Shown here in pieces: positions 9,116-17,270 of a stretch of DNA of 64,000 nt. The translations under genes and the position numbers were made by a program. This DNA is from Kitasatospora viridis (lineage in GTDB: Bacteria > Actinomycetota > Actinomycetes > Streptomycetales > Streptomycetaceae). The stretch lies in the NCBI RefSeq assembly GCF_007829815.1, contig NZ_VIWT01000001.1:930001-994000 (forward strand), written 5' to 3'. A model generated the notes under the pieces. That model was not told the origin of the DNA. It saw nothing but the letters and a program-made list of their open reading frames with translations, and made no database searches. Position 1 is the stretch's first letter, and each line of letters starts with the position of its first letter.

Positions 9116-10158
9116 AGCGGGTGCAGGCCGGGGAACTCGATCCCCAGCCGCTCCGGCCAGCCCTGCCTGATGTTGAGGCACTGCACGGCGTTGCCGGCGG
9201 CGCCCTTCACCAGGTTGTCGAGCGCGCCCACCGCGACCACCTCGCCGCGTTCCGCGTCGAGGGCGAAGCCCACGTCGCAGAAGTTGGAGCCGCTGAGGAT
9301 CTTCGGCTCGGGCAGCCGGTACAGCCCGCGCCGCTGGGCGACGATCCGCACGAACGGCTCGTCGCCGTAGCACTCGCGGTAGACCCGCCGCAGCTCCGGT
9401 TCGCGGACCTCGGTGGCGAGCGGGGCCCGGCACACCACCTGGGCACCGCGCACGGCCTCCACGCCGGTCGCGCCCATGGTCACGTCCAGGCCGGTCGCCT
9501 GGGCCACCTCCGCCTCGTGCCGGTGGCCCAGCGGCGCGAACACCCGCATCGCGCCGCTGCGTTCGGCGTGCAGGTTCATCGGCCCTGCGCCGGAGCCGGA
9601 ACCGCTGGACCCGATCCGGCCGTCGACGCTCACCCGGCCGGCGATCAGCCCGGCGGCCGCCAAGGGGTACAGCGCCAGGATGGCGGCGGTCGCCATGCAG
9701 CCGGGGACGCTGATCCGGTCGGCGCCGACGAGCTCCTTGCGGTGCCGCTCGGGCAGCCCGGTGACGAACTCCGCCAGCAGCTCCGGGGCGGTGTGCTCGG
9801 CACCGTAGTACCGCCGGTACACCGCCGGGTCGCGCAACCGGAAGTCGGCGCTGAGGTCGATCAGCACACCGGCCCGACCCGCCCACCGCGACACCATCGC
9901 CATGGTCTCGCGGTGCGGCGTGGCCAGGAACAGCACGTCGCAGTCGGGCGCGTCGTCGGGGGCCGTGAAGGTGAGGTCGGTCAGGCCGCGCAGGTTCGGG
10001 TGCACGCCGTCCACCCGCTTGCCGGCCAGGCTGCGGGAGACCGGCGCGACCAGCTCGACGTGGGGGTGGCCGAGCAGGATCCGGCACAGCTCCCCGCCGA
10101 TGTAGCCGTTCGCGCCGACGATCCCGGCCCGGACCACCCGCTCCCGGGTGTCACTCAC
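9112..10158 (-). CDS. lysY: LysY-type carrier-bound acyl-phosphate reductase (ArgC family)
   Basis: 348 residues, N-acetyl-glutamyl-phosphate-reductase family. The N-terminal NADP motif GANGYIGGEL, the catalytic segment VPGCMATAAILAL with the nucleophilic Cys, the SGSGSGAGP loop and the H-A-E region of the substrate site are present. It would reduce the carrier-bound acyl phosphate to the semialdehyde. The GTG start lies inside the end of lysW (8-base overlap), which ties translation of the reductase to that of the carrier protein. Confidence 0.93.
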   Translation of the reverse strand: MSDTRERVVRAGIVGANGYIGGELCRILLGHPHVELVAPVSRSLAGKRVDGVHPNLRGLTDLTFTAPDDAPDCDVLFLATPHRETMAMVSRWAGRAGVLIDLSADFRLRDPAVYRRYYGAEHTAPELLAEFVTGLPERHRKELVGADRISVPGCMATAAILALYPLAAAGLIAGRVSVDGRIGSSGSGSGAGPMNLHAERSGAMRVFAPLGHRHEAEVAQATGLDVTMGATGVEAVRGAQVVCRAPLATEVREPELRRVYRECYGDEPFVRIVAQRRGLYRLPEPKILSGSNFCDVGFALDAERGEVVAVGALDNLVKGAAGNAVQCLNIRQGWPERLGIEFPGLHPL

Positions 10159-10321
10159 CCCAGTCCTCCTCGGCCTCCGGCGCGAGGGCCAGCAGCACCG
10201 GGTCGACGCTGAGGACCTCAAGCTCGCTGCGGCAGTCGGCGCACTCGATGATCTCGTTCTGCCGCGGCGCGGCAGTGAGCTCGACGTCGCTCTCGCAGCT
10301 CGGGCACATCACTGTGGTCAT
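10151..10321 (-). CDS. lysW: LysW-type amino-group carrier protein (AmCP)
   Basis: 56 residues, too short for usual gene finders. It has two CxxC zinc knuckles (CPSC near residue 6 and CADC near residue 32) and ends exactly in EDWGE. The terminal Glu is the residue whose gamma-carboxyl is joined to the substrate amino group in LysW/AmCP pathways of Thermus, Sulfolobus and Streptomyces. A GGAGG ribosome site precedes the ATG. It sits between the transketolase C-half and lysY. It acts as the scaffold on which kinase, reductase, transketolase and aminotransferase work before LysK-type release. This is the diagnostic gene of the cluster. Confidence 0.96.
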   Translation of the reverse strand: MTTVMCPSCESDVELTAAPRQNEIIECADCRSELEVLSVDPVLLALAPEAEEDWGE

Positions 10322-10322
10322 G

Positions 10323-11339
10323 TCATTTCCTCCTCTGATCAGGGCTGTCCGACCGGGCGGCGCCCAGCAGGGTCAGCGCCTCGGTCACGATCCGGTCCAC
10401 GGTCACTCCGCCGTCCTCCAGCAGGTCGCGCTCGTCACCGACACTGTCGAGGTAGCGGTCCTCGATCCCCACCCGCCGCACCCGGCAAGGGTGTTCGGAG
10501 GTGACGAGTTCACTCACCGCACCGCCGAGCCCGCCCACCACGAGGTGGTCCTCGACGGTGACCAGGCCGGCCGTCTCCTGGGCCGCGGCGAGCACGGCCG
10601 CCCGGTCCAGGGGCTTGATGGTGTGCATGTTCAGCACCCGGGCCGAGATCCCGCGCTCCGCCAGCAACCGCGCCGCGGTGAGCGCGTAGTGCACCGGCAG
10701 CGGTCCGGTCGCGAGCAGCGCCACGTCGTCGCCGTCCACCAGCCGCACCGCCTCGCCGATGGTGAAGGCGTACGGCTCGGGGTGGACCTGCGGCGTCGGG
10801 TTGCGGCCGAGCCGGATGAACACCGGGCCGGGGTGGTAGGCGGCGGCCCGGACCGCCAGCGCGGTCTCACCGGCGTCGGCGGGCACCAGCACGGTCAGCT
10901 GCGGCATGGTCCGCAGGATCGCCAGGTCCTGCAGGGCGTGGTGCGAGGGCCCGTAGTGGCCGGCGGACAGGCCGCCGTGGGTCGCCACGATGCGGACCGG
11001 CAGGCTGCTGCCCGCAACGTCCAGCTTCAGCTGCTCGGCCGCCCGGGTGGTGGCGAACGCGCTCATCGTGTTGGCGAACGGGATCAGCCCGGCGGCGGCG
11101 AGCCCGGCGGACAGGCCGAACAGGTTCGCCTCGGCGATCCCGACGTTCACGTACTGGCCCGGCAGTTCGGCCGCGAAGCCGTCCTCGAACCCGCCCATGT
11201 CGGAGTCGACGCAGTGGATCCGCTCGTCGGTGCGGGCCAGCTCCAGCAGCGTGCGCCGGTAGGTGTCCCGGGCCGCGCCCTGGTAGAGCGCCGCCCAGGA
11301 GTCCTCGACCGGCGCGGGCCGCTCTTCGGCCGTGGTCAT
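10323..11339 (-). CDS. Transketolase, C-terminal subunit
   Basis: 338 residues, corresponding to the pyrimidine-binding and C-terminal domains of transketolase. The catalytic Glu context is VNVGIAEANLFGLSAGLA, and THGGLSAGHYGPSHHALQD matches the substrate-channel segment. It must pair with the separate N-terminal subunit encoded just upstream (ATGA overlap) to form a thiamine-diphosphate enzyme. In AmCP secondary metabolism a transketolase adds a two-carbon ketol unit to the carrier-bound glutamate semialdehyde, giving the C7 keto intermediate. Its position directly upstream of lysW supports that role rather than central metabolism. Confidence 0.92.
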   Translation of the reverse strand: MTTAEERPAPVEDSWAALYQGAARDTYRRTLLELARTDERIHCVDSDMGGFEDGFAAELPGQYVNVGIAEANLFGLSAGLAAAGLIPFANTMSAFATTRAAEQLKLDVAGSSLPVRIVATHGGLSAGHYGPSHHALQDLAILRTMPQLTVLVPADAGETALAVRAAAYHPGPVFIRLGRNPTPQVHPEPYAFTIGEAVRLVDGDDVALLATGPLPVHYALTAARLLAERGISARVLNMHTIKPLDRAAVLAAAQETAGLVTVEDHLVVGGLGGAVSELVTSEHPCRVRRVGIEDRYLDSVGDERDLLEDGGVTVDRIVTEALTLLGAARSDSPDQRRK

Positions 11340-12178
11340 GTCCGGTTCCTCCGTCGTGCGTTCAGTCCCGCCACCGCCCGCTCGTGGAGCCGCGGCGTGA
11401 GCCGGACGTAGTGGCTCTTCCGGTTGTCCTCGAAGATCGGCACACCACGCCCCTTCAGGGTCCTGGCGATCACCACGGTGGGACGGTCCGGTGCGGCCGG
11501 CAGCGCGCCGAACACCGCCCGCAGCGCCTCCAGGTCGTGCCCGTCGACGTCGACCACCGACCAGCCGAAGCTGCGCCAGCGGTCGGCGAGCGGTTCCAGC
11601 GCCATGGCGTCCTCGGTGCGGCCGGTGATCTGCCAGCCGTTGCGGTCGATCACGGCGGTCAGGTTGCCGAGGCCGAAGTGGGCGGCCGACATGATCGCCT
11701 CCCAGTTGGAGCCCTCCTGGAGTTCGCCGTCGCCGAGCAGCGCGAACACCCGGTTGTCGCGGCCGGTGCGGGCCATCGCCAGCGCGACCCCGCAGGCCAG
11801 CGACAGCCCGTGGCCGAGCGAGCCGGTCGGGAACTCCACCCCGGGCAGCCGGCGCAGCGGGTGCCCGGCCAGCCGGCTGCGCCGCTGCCCGTAGCTGGCG
11901 CACTCCTCGGGCGGGAAGTAGCCGTGCTCGGCCAGCACCGCGTACAGCGCGGCGCTGGCGTGGCCCTTGCTGAGCACGAACCAGTCCCGGTCGGCCCAGG
12001 TAGGCTCCTCCGGCCGGTAGCGCAGCACCGAGCCGTACAGCACGGTGAGGATGTCGACGGCCGACAGGCTGCCGCCGACGTGGGTGCCGTGCTCGGTCGC
12101 GCCCATCGCCAGCACGTTCTCCCGGGCCCGGTGCGCCCGGTCCGCCAACTCGGCGGTGCTGACCGGCTGTTCCGTCAC
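11336..12178 (-). CDS. Transketolase, N-terminal subunit (TPP-binding)
   Basis: 280 residues with the thiamine-diphosphate motif GDGELQEG...N (residues about 157-190), the conserved GHASAALYAVL His segment and PTGSLGHGLSLA. The GTG start overlaps the aminotransferase stop and its own stop overlaps the C-terminal subunit start, so the two halves are made in sequence. Split transketolases of this kind occur both in central metabolism and in natural-product clusters; the operon context argues for C2 transfer onto the carrier-bound semialdehyde. Confidence 0.92.
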   Translation of the reverse strand: MTEQPVSTAELADRAHRARENVLAMGATEHGTHVGGSLSAVDILTVLYGSVLRYRPEEPTWADRDWFVLSKGHASAALYAVLAEHGYFPPEECASYGQRRSRLAGHPLRRLPGVEFPTGSLGHGLSLACGVALAMARTGRDNRVFALLGDGELQEGSNWEAIMSAAHFGLGNLTAVIDRNGWQITGRTEDAMALEPLADRWRSFGWSVVDVDGHDLEALRAVFGALPAAPDRPTVVIARTLKGRGVPIFEDNRKSHYVRLTPRLHERAVAGLNARRRNRT

Positions 12179-13491
12179 GCTTGCGCCGCCGTCCGGTCGA
12201 GCTGCTGCCACAGCGGCCGGTAGGTCATCGACCGGGCGGCGGGCAGCAGCAGCTCCCGCTGCTCCCACACCTTCTCGAAGGCGTCCGCGCAACGGTCCAG
12301 CAGCGGCCCGGCCGCCGGGTTGAGGTGCCAGCGCTGGATGGTCAGCGAGTCCTCGATCACGGCCAGCGTGGTCGGGTGGTCCTGCGGGCGGTAGGGCTGG
12401 TCCGCGGGCCGGACCGCGCGCAGCGCCGGCTGGGCCGGCAGCGGCAGCGACTGGTACGGCCGCACCGGCACGCCCTCGGCGCGCAGCGCGCGCTGCAGGA
12501 TCGTGCGCAGCGCGCCGGGGCTGACGTCCGGGCAACCCGAGCGCTGGTTGTCGAAGCGCAGCCGCAGTTGGAACCAGGCGTGGGTGCGGTCCGGCGGGCA
12601 GTGCGGCGTGACGATCCCGTCGAGTGCCGCCAGCCGGTCCAGGAACCGGCGCACGTTGCGGTCCCGCTGCTCGTGCCGCTCGGCCAGCCGGGCGAGTTGG
12701 CAGCGGGTGAAGGCGGCCTGGATGGTGCTGAGCTTGGCGTTGCCGGCCACCACCGTGGAGAGGTAGGCCCGTTCGCCGCGGCCGGTCAGCTCCTCGCCGA
12801 ACTGCCGGTGCAGCAGCACGCGTTGGAGGATCTCCGGGTCGTCGGTGGTGATCAGCCCGCCCTCGCCGCTGGTGGGCAGGTTCTTCGAGGCGTTCAGGCT
12901 GAACGCCGCGACGTCGCCCAGCGCGCCCGCCTGCCGGCCGTGGTAGGTCGCGCCGTGCGCCTGTGCCGCGTCCTCGATCAGCACCAGGCCGTGCCGGTCG
13001 GCCAGGGCCCGCAGCGCGTCCATGTCGCAGGGCAGGCCGTGCAGGTGGACGGCGAGGATCGCCTGGGTGCGCGGGGTGATCGCGGCGGCCGCCGCGACCG
13101 GGTCGATGGTGTAGGTGACCGGGTCGATGTCCACGTACACCGGCACGCAGCCGCGCAGCACCGGCGCGGACGCGGTGGCGATGAAGGAGAAGGCCGGCAC
13201 CAGGACCTCGGCACCCGGTTCGATCCCGGTCGCCACCAGTGCCAGCTCGATCGCGGCGGTGCCGGAGGAGAGCGCCGCGCAGTGCCGGACCCCGACGTAC
13301 TGCGCCCACTCCTGCTCCAGGAGTTGCACCTCGCCGTGCTCCACCGAGGTCAGGCGCCCGCTGTCGAGGACCCCGAGCACCGCCTCGCGCTCGGCGTCCG
13401 TGACGATCGGCCACGCGGTGCTCTCGGAGGCTCCCGCGTCGGCGTCCACGGTGCGGGTCCCGCCGAACATTGCCAGCCGTGAGTCGGCCAT
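12175..13491 (-). CDS. DegT/DnrJ/EryC1 PLP-dependent aminotransferase
   Basis: 438 residues. The PLP Lys lies in FSLNASKNLPTSGEGG, the DAAQAHGA segment supplies the Asp contacting the pyridine nitrogen, and SSGTAAIELAL is the phosphate-binding segment. In the carrier-protein route an aminotransferase installs the second amino group on the keto-C7 intermediate made by the transketolase, giving the DADH skeleton. The start codon overlaps the lysX stop (TGATG) and its stop overlaps the transketolase start. Confidence 0.92.
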   Translation of the reverse strand: MADSRLAMFGGTRTVDADAGASESTAWPIVTDAEREAVLGVLDSGRLTSVEHGEVQLLEQEWAQYVGVRHCAALSSGTAAIELALVATGIEPGAEVLVPAFSFIATASAPVLRGCVPVYVDIDPVTYTIDPVAAAAAITPRTQAILAVHLHGLPCDMDALRALADRHGLVLIEDAAQAHGATYHGRQAGALGDVAAFSLNASKNLPTSGEGGLITTDDPEILQRVLLHRQFGEELTGRGERAYLSTVVAGNAKLSTIQAAFTRCQLARLAERHEQRDRNVRRFLDRLAALDGIVTPHCPPDRTHAWFQLRLRFDNQRSGCPDVSPGALRTILQRALRAEGVPVRPYQSLPLPAQPALRAVRPADQPYRPQDHPTTLAVIEDSLTIQRWHLNPAAGPLLDRCADAFEKVWEQRELLLPAARSMTYRPLWQQLDRTAAQA

Positions 13492-14405
13492 CAGTTCCTC
13501 ACCAGTTGCTCGACCAGGTAGTCCACGTAACAGCCGGCCAGGTCGATGTCGAGGACCTCGGCGGCGCCACGGAACTGGGGTGTGTGATTGACCTCGTTGA
13601 CGAGGAGTCGTCCCTCGCCGTCCTCCAGGACGTCGATCCCGTAGACGCCGGGGCCGATCGCGGCGGCGGTGGCGGCCAGCAGCTTCTCCAGCTCCGGGCC
13701 GACCGGGCACGGTTCGGTGCGGGCGTCGCGGGCGGTGTTGGTGCGCCACGACGCGGAGGTGCGGTACACCGCGCCGACCACCTCGGTGCCGAACACCAGC
13801 CCCCGGATGTCCCGTCCGGGCTTGTCGACGTACTCCTGCAGGTAGGTGATGCGCTGCTGCGGATCGGGCAGCGCCTCGCGCAGTTCGAGCACCGCCTCGG
13901 CGGCGTCCCGGTCGGCGAGCCTGGCCACCTGTCGGCCCCAGGAGCCGGTCAGCGGCTTGACCACCGCCGGGTACCCGAAGTCGTCGAGGGCGTCCAGCGC
14001 GGCCTGCGGGGTGAGCGTGACCAGGCAGCGCGGCACGGGCAGGCCCGCGGCCTGGAGGGCGAGCGTGGTGAGGAGCTTGTCGCCGCACAGGGCGATCGCC
14101 GCGGCGCTGTTGACCACCGTCACGCCCGCGTGTTCGAGGAGCCGCGCCGTGTTCAGGTTCCGGTGGTGCGACACCTCGCGGGCCACCGCGACCGACCAGG
14201 GCACGGTCGGCCGGTCCAGCCGGAAGACCGCGGTCCGCGGGTCGAGCACCTGGTACGAGACCCGGCGGCGGTCGAGCTCGTCGAGGATGCGCTTCTCCTC
14301 GAACGCGATGCGCGAGGCGACGAAGGCCAGCCGCGGCGGCAGCTCGGCGTCGTGCTCGGGGGCGTGCTCGGCGTCGTGCTCGGAAGCATGCTCGGGGGCG
14401 TTCAC
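13491..14405 (-). CDS. lysX: LysX-type ATP-grasp ligase (loads amino acid on LysW)
   Basis: 304 residues, RimK/LysX branch of the ATP-grasp superfamily. Visible features: N-terminal LAFVASRIAFEEKRILDEL, ATP-binding YPAVVKPLTGSWGRQVARL, and the C-terminal NEVNHTPQFRG metal-binding segment typical of LysX/ArgX. It joins the alpha-amino group of the substrate (glutamate or aminoadipate) to the terminal Glu of the carrier. An unusual N-terminal extension of about 20 residues is made of His/Glu/Asp/Ala repeats encoded by a short tandem DNA repeat. The GTG start overlaps the LysK stop (GTGA), preceded by GGGAGG. Confidence 0.93.
   Translation of the reverse strand: MNAPEHASEHDAEHAPEHDAELPPRLAFVASRIAFEEKRILDELDRRRVSYQVLDPRTAVFRLDRPTVPWSVAVAREVSHHRNLNTARLLEHAGVTVVNSAAAIALCGDKLLTTLALQAAGLPVPRCLVTLTPQAALDALDDFGYPAVVKPLTGSWGRQVARLADRDAAEAVLELREALPDPQQRITYLQEYVDKPGRDIRGLVFGTEVVGAVYRTSASWRTNTARDARTEPCPVGPELEKLLAATAAAIGPGVYGIDVLEDGEGRLLVNEVNHTPQFRGAAEVLDIDLAGCYVDYLVEQLVRN
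14345..14402 (-). repeat. Tandem repeat encoding the His/Glu-rich N-terminus of LysX
   Basis: Imperfect repeats of about 12 to 15 bases (GCG-TGCTCGG-type units) lie just inside the lysX start. They encode alternating EHA/EHD steps. The repeats keep the reading frame. Such tracts can change length by slippage, and the encoded His residues might bind metal; both points are inference. Confidence 0.7.
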
Positions 14406-15499
14406 CGCAACGCCTCCCGGTCGCGGCCGGCACCGGCCGGCAGCGGTCGGCGTGCGGCGGCCAGGGATTCGGCCAACTCCTCGACCGCCGTGGTCAGCAC
14501 GTCGATCGCGGTCAGGTAGTCGGCCAGTTCCACGTGCTCCTCGTCGGTGTGGTCCAGCCGGGAGTCCCCCGGGCCGTAGGCCGCGATCGGCACGTTCCAC
14601 TCCGGTCCGACCACGTTCATGTCGGAGGTGCCGAGCTTCACCTTGGCGGTGGGCGCCCCGACGTGCCGCCGGATCCCCGCGCGTAAGGCGGCCACCACCG
14701 GGTCGGTGCCGCGCGACCGGACGGCCGGCAGGCTCTCGATCACGGTCAGCCGGTCCGGCGCCACCAACTCGCGCAGCCAGCCCAGGAATTCGTCCCGGTC
14801 GAAGCCGATCGGGATCCGGCAGGAGACCTCCAGCCGGGCGTTCAGCAGATCGCCGCCCAGGGCGACCAGGGCCGGGATCGCCCGGTCGAAGGCGGGCTGT
14901 CCGGCGTCGTCCGGGTCGAGCCGGCGGCGCACCGCCTGCCAGTGCTCCACCGCGACCTCCACCGCCTTGGGCGCCGGCGAGCTGGTGTGCGCACCCGGGC
15001 GGGAGACGTCGACGGTGAAACGCACGATGCCCTTGTAGCCGAGCACCACGTTGCCCAGTCCGCTGGGCTCGCCGATCACCACGGCGTCCGGCCGCACCTC
15101 GCCGCGCAGGTGCTGGGCGCCGGGCGAGTTGCCCTCCTCGCCGACGGCCCCCACCACCATGAGGTGGGCGTCGCAGAGCGCCGACGCGCGCAGCGCCGCC
15201 CACACCATGGTGGCGAGCGGGCCCTTGGCGTCGACCGTCCCGCGGCCGTACAGCTTGCCGTCGCGCTCGTACACCGGCAAGTCGCCGGGCACGGTGTCCA
15301 GATGGCCGAGCAGCAGGATGAGCGGCGCACCGGGGTTCCCCAGCTCGCCGATCGCGTTCCCGACGCCGTCGACGCGGGCCCGGAAGCCCAACCGGCTCAT
15401 CTCATCGACCAATTGATTGACCAACCGGTCCTCGTTGCCGGTGGTCGACGGGATCTCCACCATCCGCCGGAGCAGCCCGACCTCGTCGTATCCGCCCAC
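14402..15499 (-). CDS. lysK: LysK-type M20 metallopeptidase (carrier-protein release)
   Basis: 365 residues, M20 family. Metal and catalytic segments: GHLDTVPG (His, catalytic Asp), GTVDAKGP (bridging Asp), GAVGEEGN (catalytic Glu and metal Glu), a GEPSG segment, and the C-terminal DHTDEEHVEL with the last His ligand. In LysW pathways LysK hydrolyses the isopeptide bond and frees the finished amino acid. GTG start preceded by a GGGGG stretch. This is the first gene of the carrier-protein operon, transcribed leftward from the 15.5-15.9 kb divergent region. Confidence 0.91.
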   Translation of the reverse strand: MGGYDEVGLLRRMVEIPSTTGNEDRLVNQLVDEMSRLGFRARVDGVGNAIGELGNPGAPLILLLGHLDTVPGDLPVYERDGKLYGRGTVDAKGPLATMVWAALRASALCDAHLMVVGAVGEEGNSPGAQHLRGEVRPDAVVIGEPSGLGNVVLGYKGIVRFTVDVSRPGAHTSSPAPKAVEVAVEHWQAVRRRLDPDDAGQPAFDRAIPALVALGGDLLNARLEVSCRIPIGFDRDEFLGWLRELVAPDRLTVIESLPAVRSRGTDPVVAALRAGIRRHVGAPTAKVKLGTSDMNVVGPEWNVPIAAYGPGDSRLDHTDEEHVELADYLTAIDVLTTAVEELAESLAAARRPLPAGAGRDREALR

Positions 15500-15904
15500 G
15501 ACTCAGCCCCCAGCCGGAATCGTCATTGCTTACTTCCCCCGTGTCGTCCGTCGCCGTCCGCTGTCATCCGCGCCAGGCATCCGTCCCTGCCGTGACGCTA
15601 GAGGCGGACCACCGATTCGGTCAAGGCATGATCGTCTGCACGGCTCGGTTCCACGACGTTGACCAGGAACTTCGTGAGCAACGGAAAATAGTGGGCCTTC
15701 TCACGACAGTTCGGCACGATGGCCGCACCCTACCCCGAACCCGCTCCGATCTGCGCAACGGCGCCGTAACTACCAGTGATACGAAGCCATTTGCGTTCGA
15801 CAAACGACGGGCGGCCGAGGTTAGGATCAACTCGGCTGGCACTCTGGGGACTTCTGGGGAGAGCGGCTTCTTCGCGCGGCGTCCAAGCGAAAGTTGGGGG
15901 ACAA
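15500..15904. promoter_or_regulatory. Divergent promoter region between lysK and the TDO-like gene
   Basis: 405 bases without a convincing gene. It must hold the promoter of the leftward AmCP operon and that of the rightward TDO-like gene. On the minus strand a 7-codon frame (MTIPAGG) with a GGGGGAAG ribosome-like site ends just before the lysK GTG and could act as a small leader. I see no certain -10/-35 pair or operator. Confidence 0.5.
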
Positions 15905-17179
15905 ATGGACCAGTTAGCGGCAAACAGGCAGGGGTCAGTCGCCCTTGACACCCGCCGCGGAGTCGGCGGCCTGAACCTTCATACCGTCGACGAGCGAACA
16001 GAATCCGCAATTCTCGAACGCGCGGTCCGCAGTCTCGACACATGGCGCGGTTATGTCAAGACGTTTCCGGCATCCGCTCCATCCGCGCCTTTCGGGACAT
16101 TCCCTTTTGCCGAACTGCTCGCGCACTTCCGGCATACGGGTCGATTGGCCGCAGATCCGTCGCTACTGGCGGCCCTGCGGGAAACGCTGGCCGCGGAGCG
16201 CGATCCCGAGCTCTCGGCATGGCTGCGGATGACGGTCGATCAGGAGGACGGCGACTACGCCTCCTACCTCGGCGGCGAGCTCTACGAACGGCACGCGGGC
16301 CGGACCGGCGAGCGGCGCGGCGACGACGCGATCGACGACGAGGTGGTCATCGCCCTGATCGCCGACCTGGTGTCCCTGGAAGCCCGGGCACTCGGCTCGG
16401 CGCCCGGCAACGACCGCCAACGCGCCCGCACTCGGGCGGCGTTGCAGGCGCTGGCCGGCCTGGCCGAGCTGGCACCGGACCGGGCGCCGGGCCACGAGCT
16501 GCTCACCGCCGCCGAGTTGGCCGGCCCGCTGGCCGGCCGCCTCGACGACGGCGCGCTCGCCGAGCGGGCGTCCGCCGTCGCCGCCGCGGTCGCCGACACC
16601 ACCACCGCCGGAACCCGGCGGCTGGTCGACCTCACCCTGCTCCCCGTCACCCGGATGCACGACGAGCTGATGTTCATCCGGATGATCCAGGTGTTCGAGA
16701 TCCTGTACACCCATGTCGGGAACGGCCTGGCGGACGCGGCGGAACTGCTGGACCGGGGCGAGGTGGAGGCCGCGTGCGCGGTGCTGGCCAAGGCCACCGG
16801 CCGCATGCAGGCGACCCGCATGCTCTACCGGGTACTGACCACGATGCCGCCGGAGGCGTTCTCGGTGATCCGGAACAACACCGACGGCCGCAGCGCGATC
16901 CAGTCGCTCGCCCACCGGCGCGTGGAGCAGTTGAGCACCTCGACGGTGCAGGAGGCCTTCGAGCGGCGCTCGCCTCGCCTCGACGACGCTCAACTGCACG
17001 ACCTGGTAACGGTGTTGAAGGCCATGGACACGAGCTGGACCACGGCCAAGCGCACCCACTGGGGCATCACCTTGAAGATCATCGGAAGCGTGGCCGGAAC
17101 CGGCGGAACCACCGGGGCCGACTACCTCGCGACGCGGTCCGTGATCCCGCTGTTCCCCTTCCTGCACGGCAGCGCCTGA
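15905..17179 (+). CDS. Tryptophan 2,3-dioxygenase-superfamily haem protein with N-terminal extension
   Basis: 424 residues. The C-terminal ~180 residues follow the TDO pattern: HDELMFIRMIQVFEILY (about 252-268), an Arg-rich helix ending RMLYRVLTTMPPEAF, the IQSLAHRRVEQ segment, and HWGITLKIIG followed by GTGGTTGADYL. His385 aligns with the proximal haem ligand. The distal His of bacterial TDO (the H in IHQ) is Ile261 here. The first ~240 residues have no TDO counterpart that I recognise. The family opens indoles with O2; a changed distal pocket suggests another substrate or reaction. The ATG at 15905 follows a GGGGG stretch. Single-gene transcript ending at the hairpin at 17.2 kb. Confidence 0.7.
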   Translation: MDQLAANRQGSVALDTRRGVGGLNLHTVDERTESAILERAVRSLDTWRGYVKTFPASAPSAPFGTFPFAELLAHFRHTGRLAADPSLLAALRETLAAERDPELSAWLRMTVDQEDGDYASYLGGELYERHAGRTGERRGDDAIDDEVVIALIADLVSLEARALGSAPGNDRQRARTRAALQALAGLAELAPDRAPGHELLTAAELAGPLAGRLDDGALAERASAVAAAVADTTTAGTRRLVDLTLLPVTRMHDELMFIRMIQVFEILYTHVGNGLADAAELLDRGEVEAACAVLAKATGRMQATRMLYRVLTTMPPEAFSVIRNNTDGRSAIQSLAHRRVEQLSTSTVQEAFERRSPRLDDAQLHDLVTVLKAMDTSWTTAKRTHWGITLKIIGSVAGTGGTTGADYLATRSVIPLFPFLHGSA

Positions 17180-17207
17180 CTCGCACTGCCTGACCCGTAC
17201 CGCGTGC

Positions 17208-17241
17208 GCGGGCAGGACGGACACCGAGCCGTCCTGCCCGC
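17208..17241. terminator. Bidirectional hairpin terminator
   Basis: A perfect 13-bp inverted repeat (GCGGGCAGGACGG and its complement) with an 8-base loop lies between the convergent 3' ends of the TDO-like gene and the ATP-grasp gene. It has no long T tract, as is common in high-GC actinomycetes. Confidence 0.75.
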
Positions 17242-17270
17242 CCCGTCTTGCCCCGCCCCGTCCCGCCCGC

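Noticed and set aside
8237-15499. Reading the LysW-type operon as primary lysine or arginine biosynthesis
   Set aside because: The operon contains a split transketolase and a DegT aminotransferase and sits inside an NRPS cluster; actinomycetes make lysine by the diaminopimelate route.
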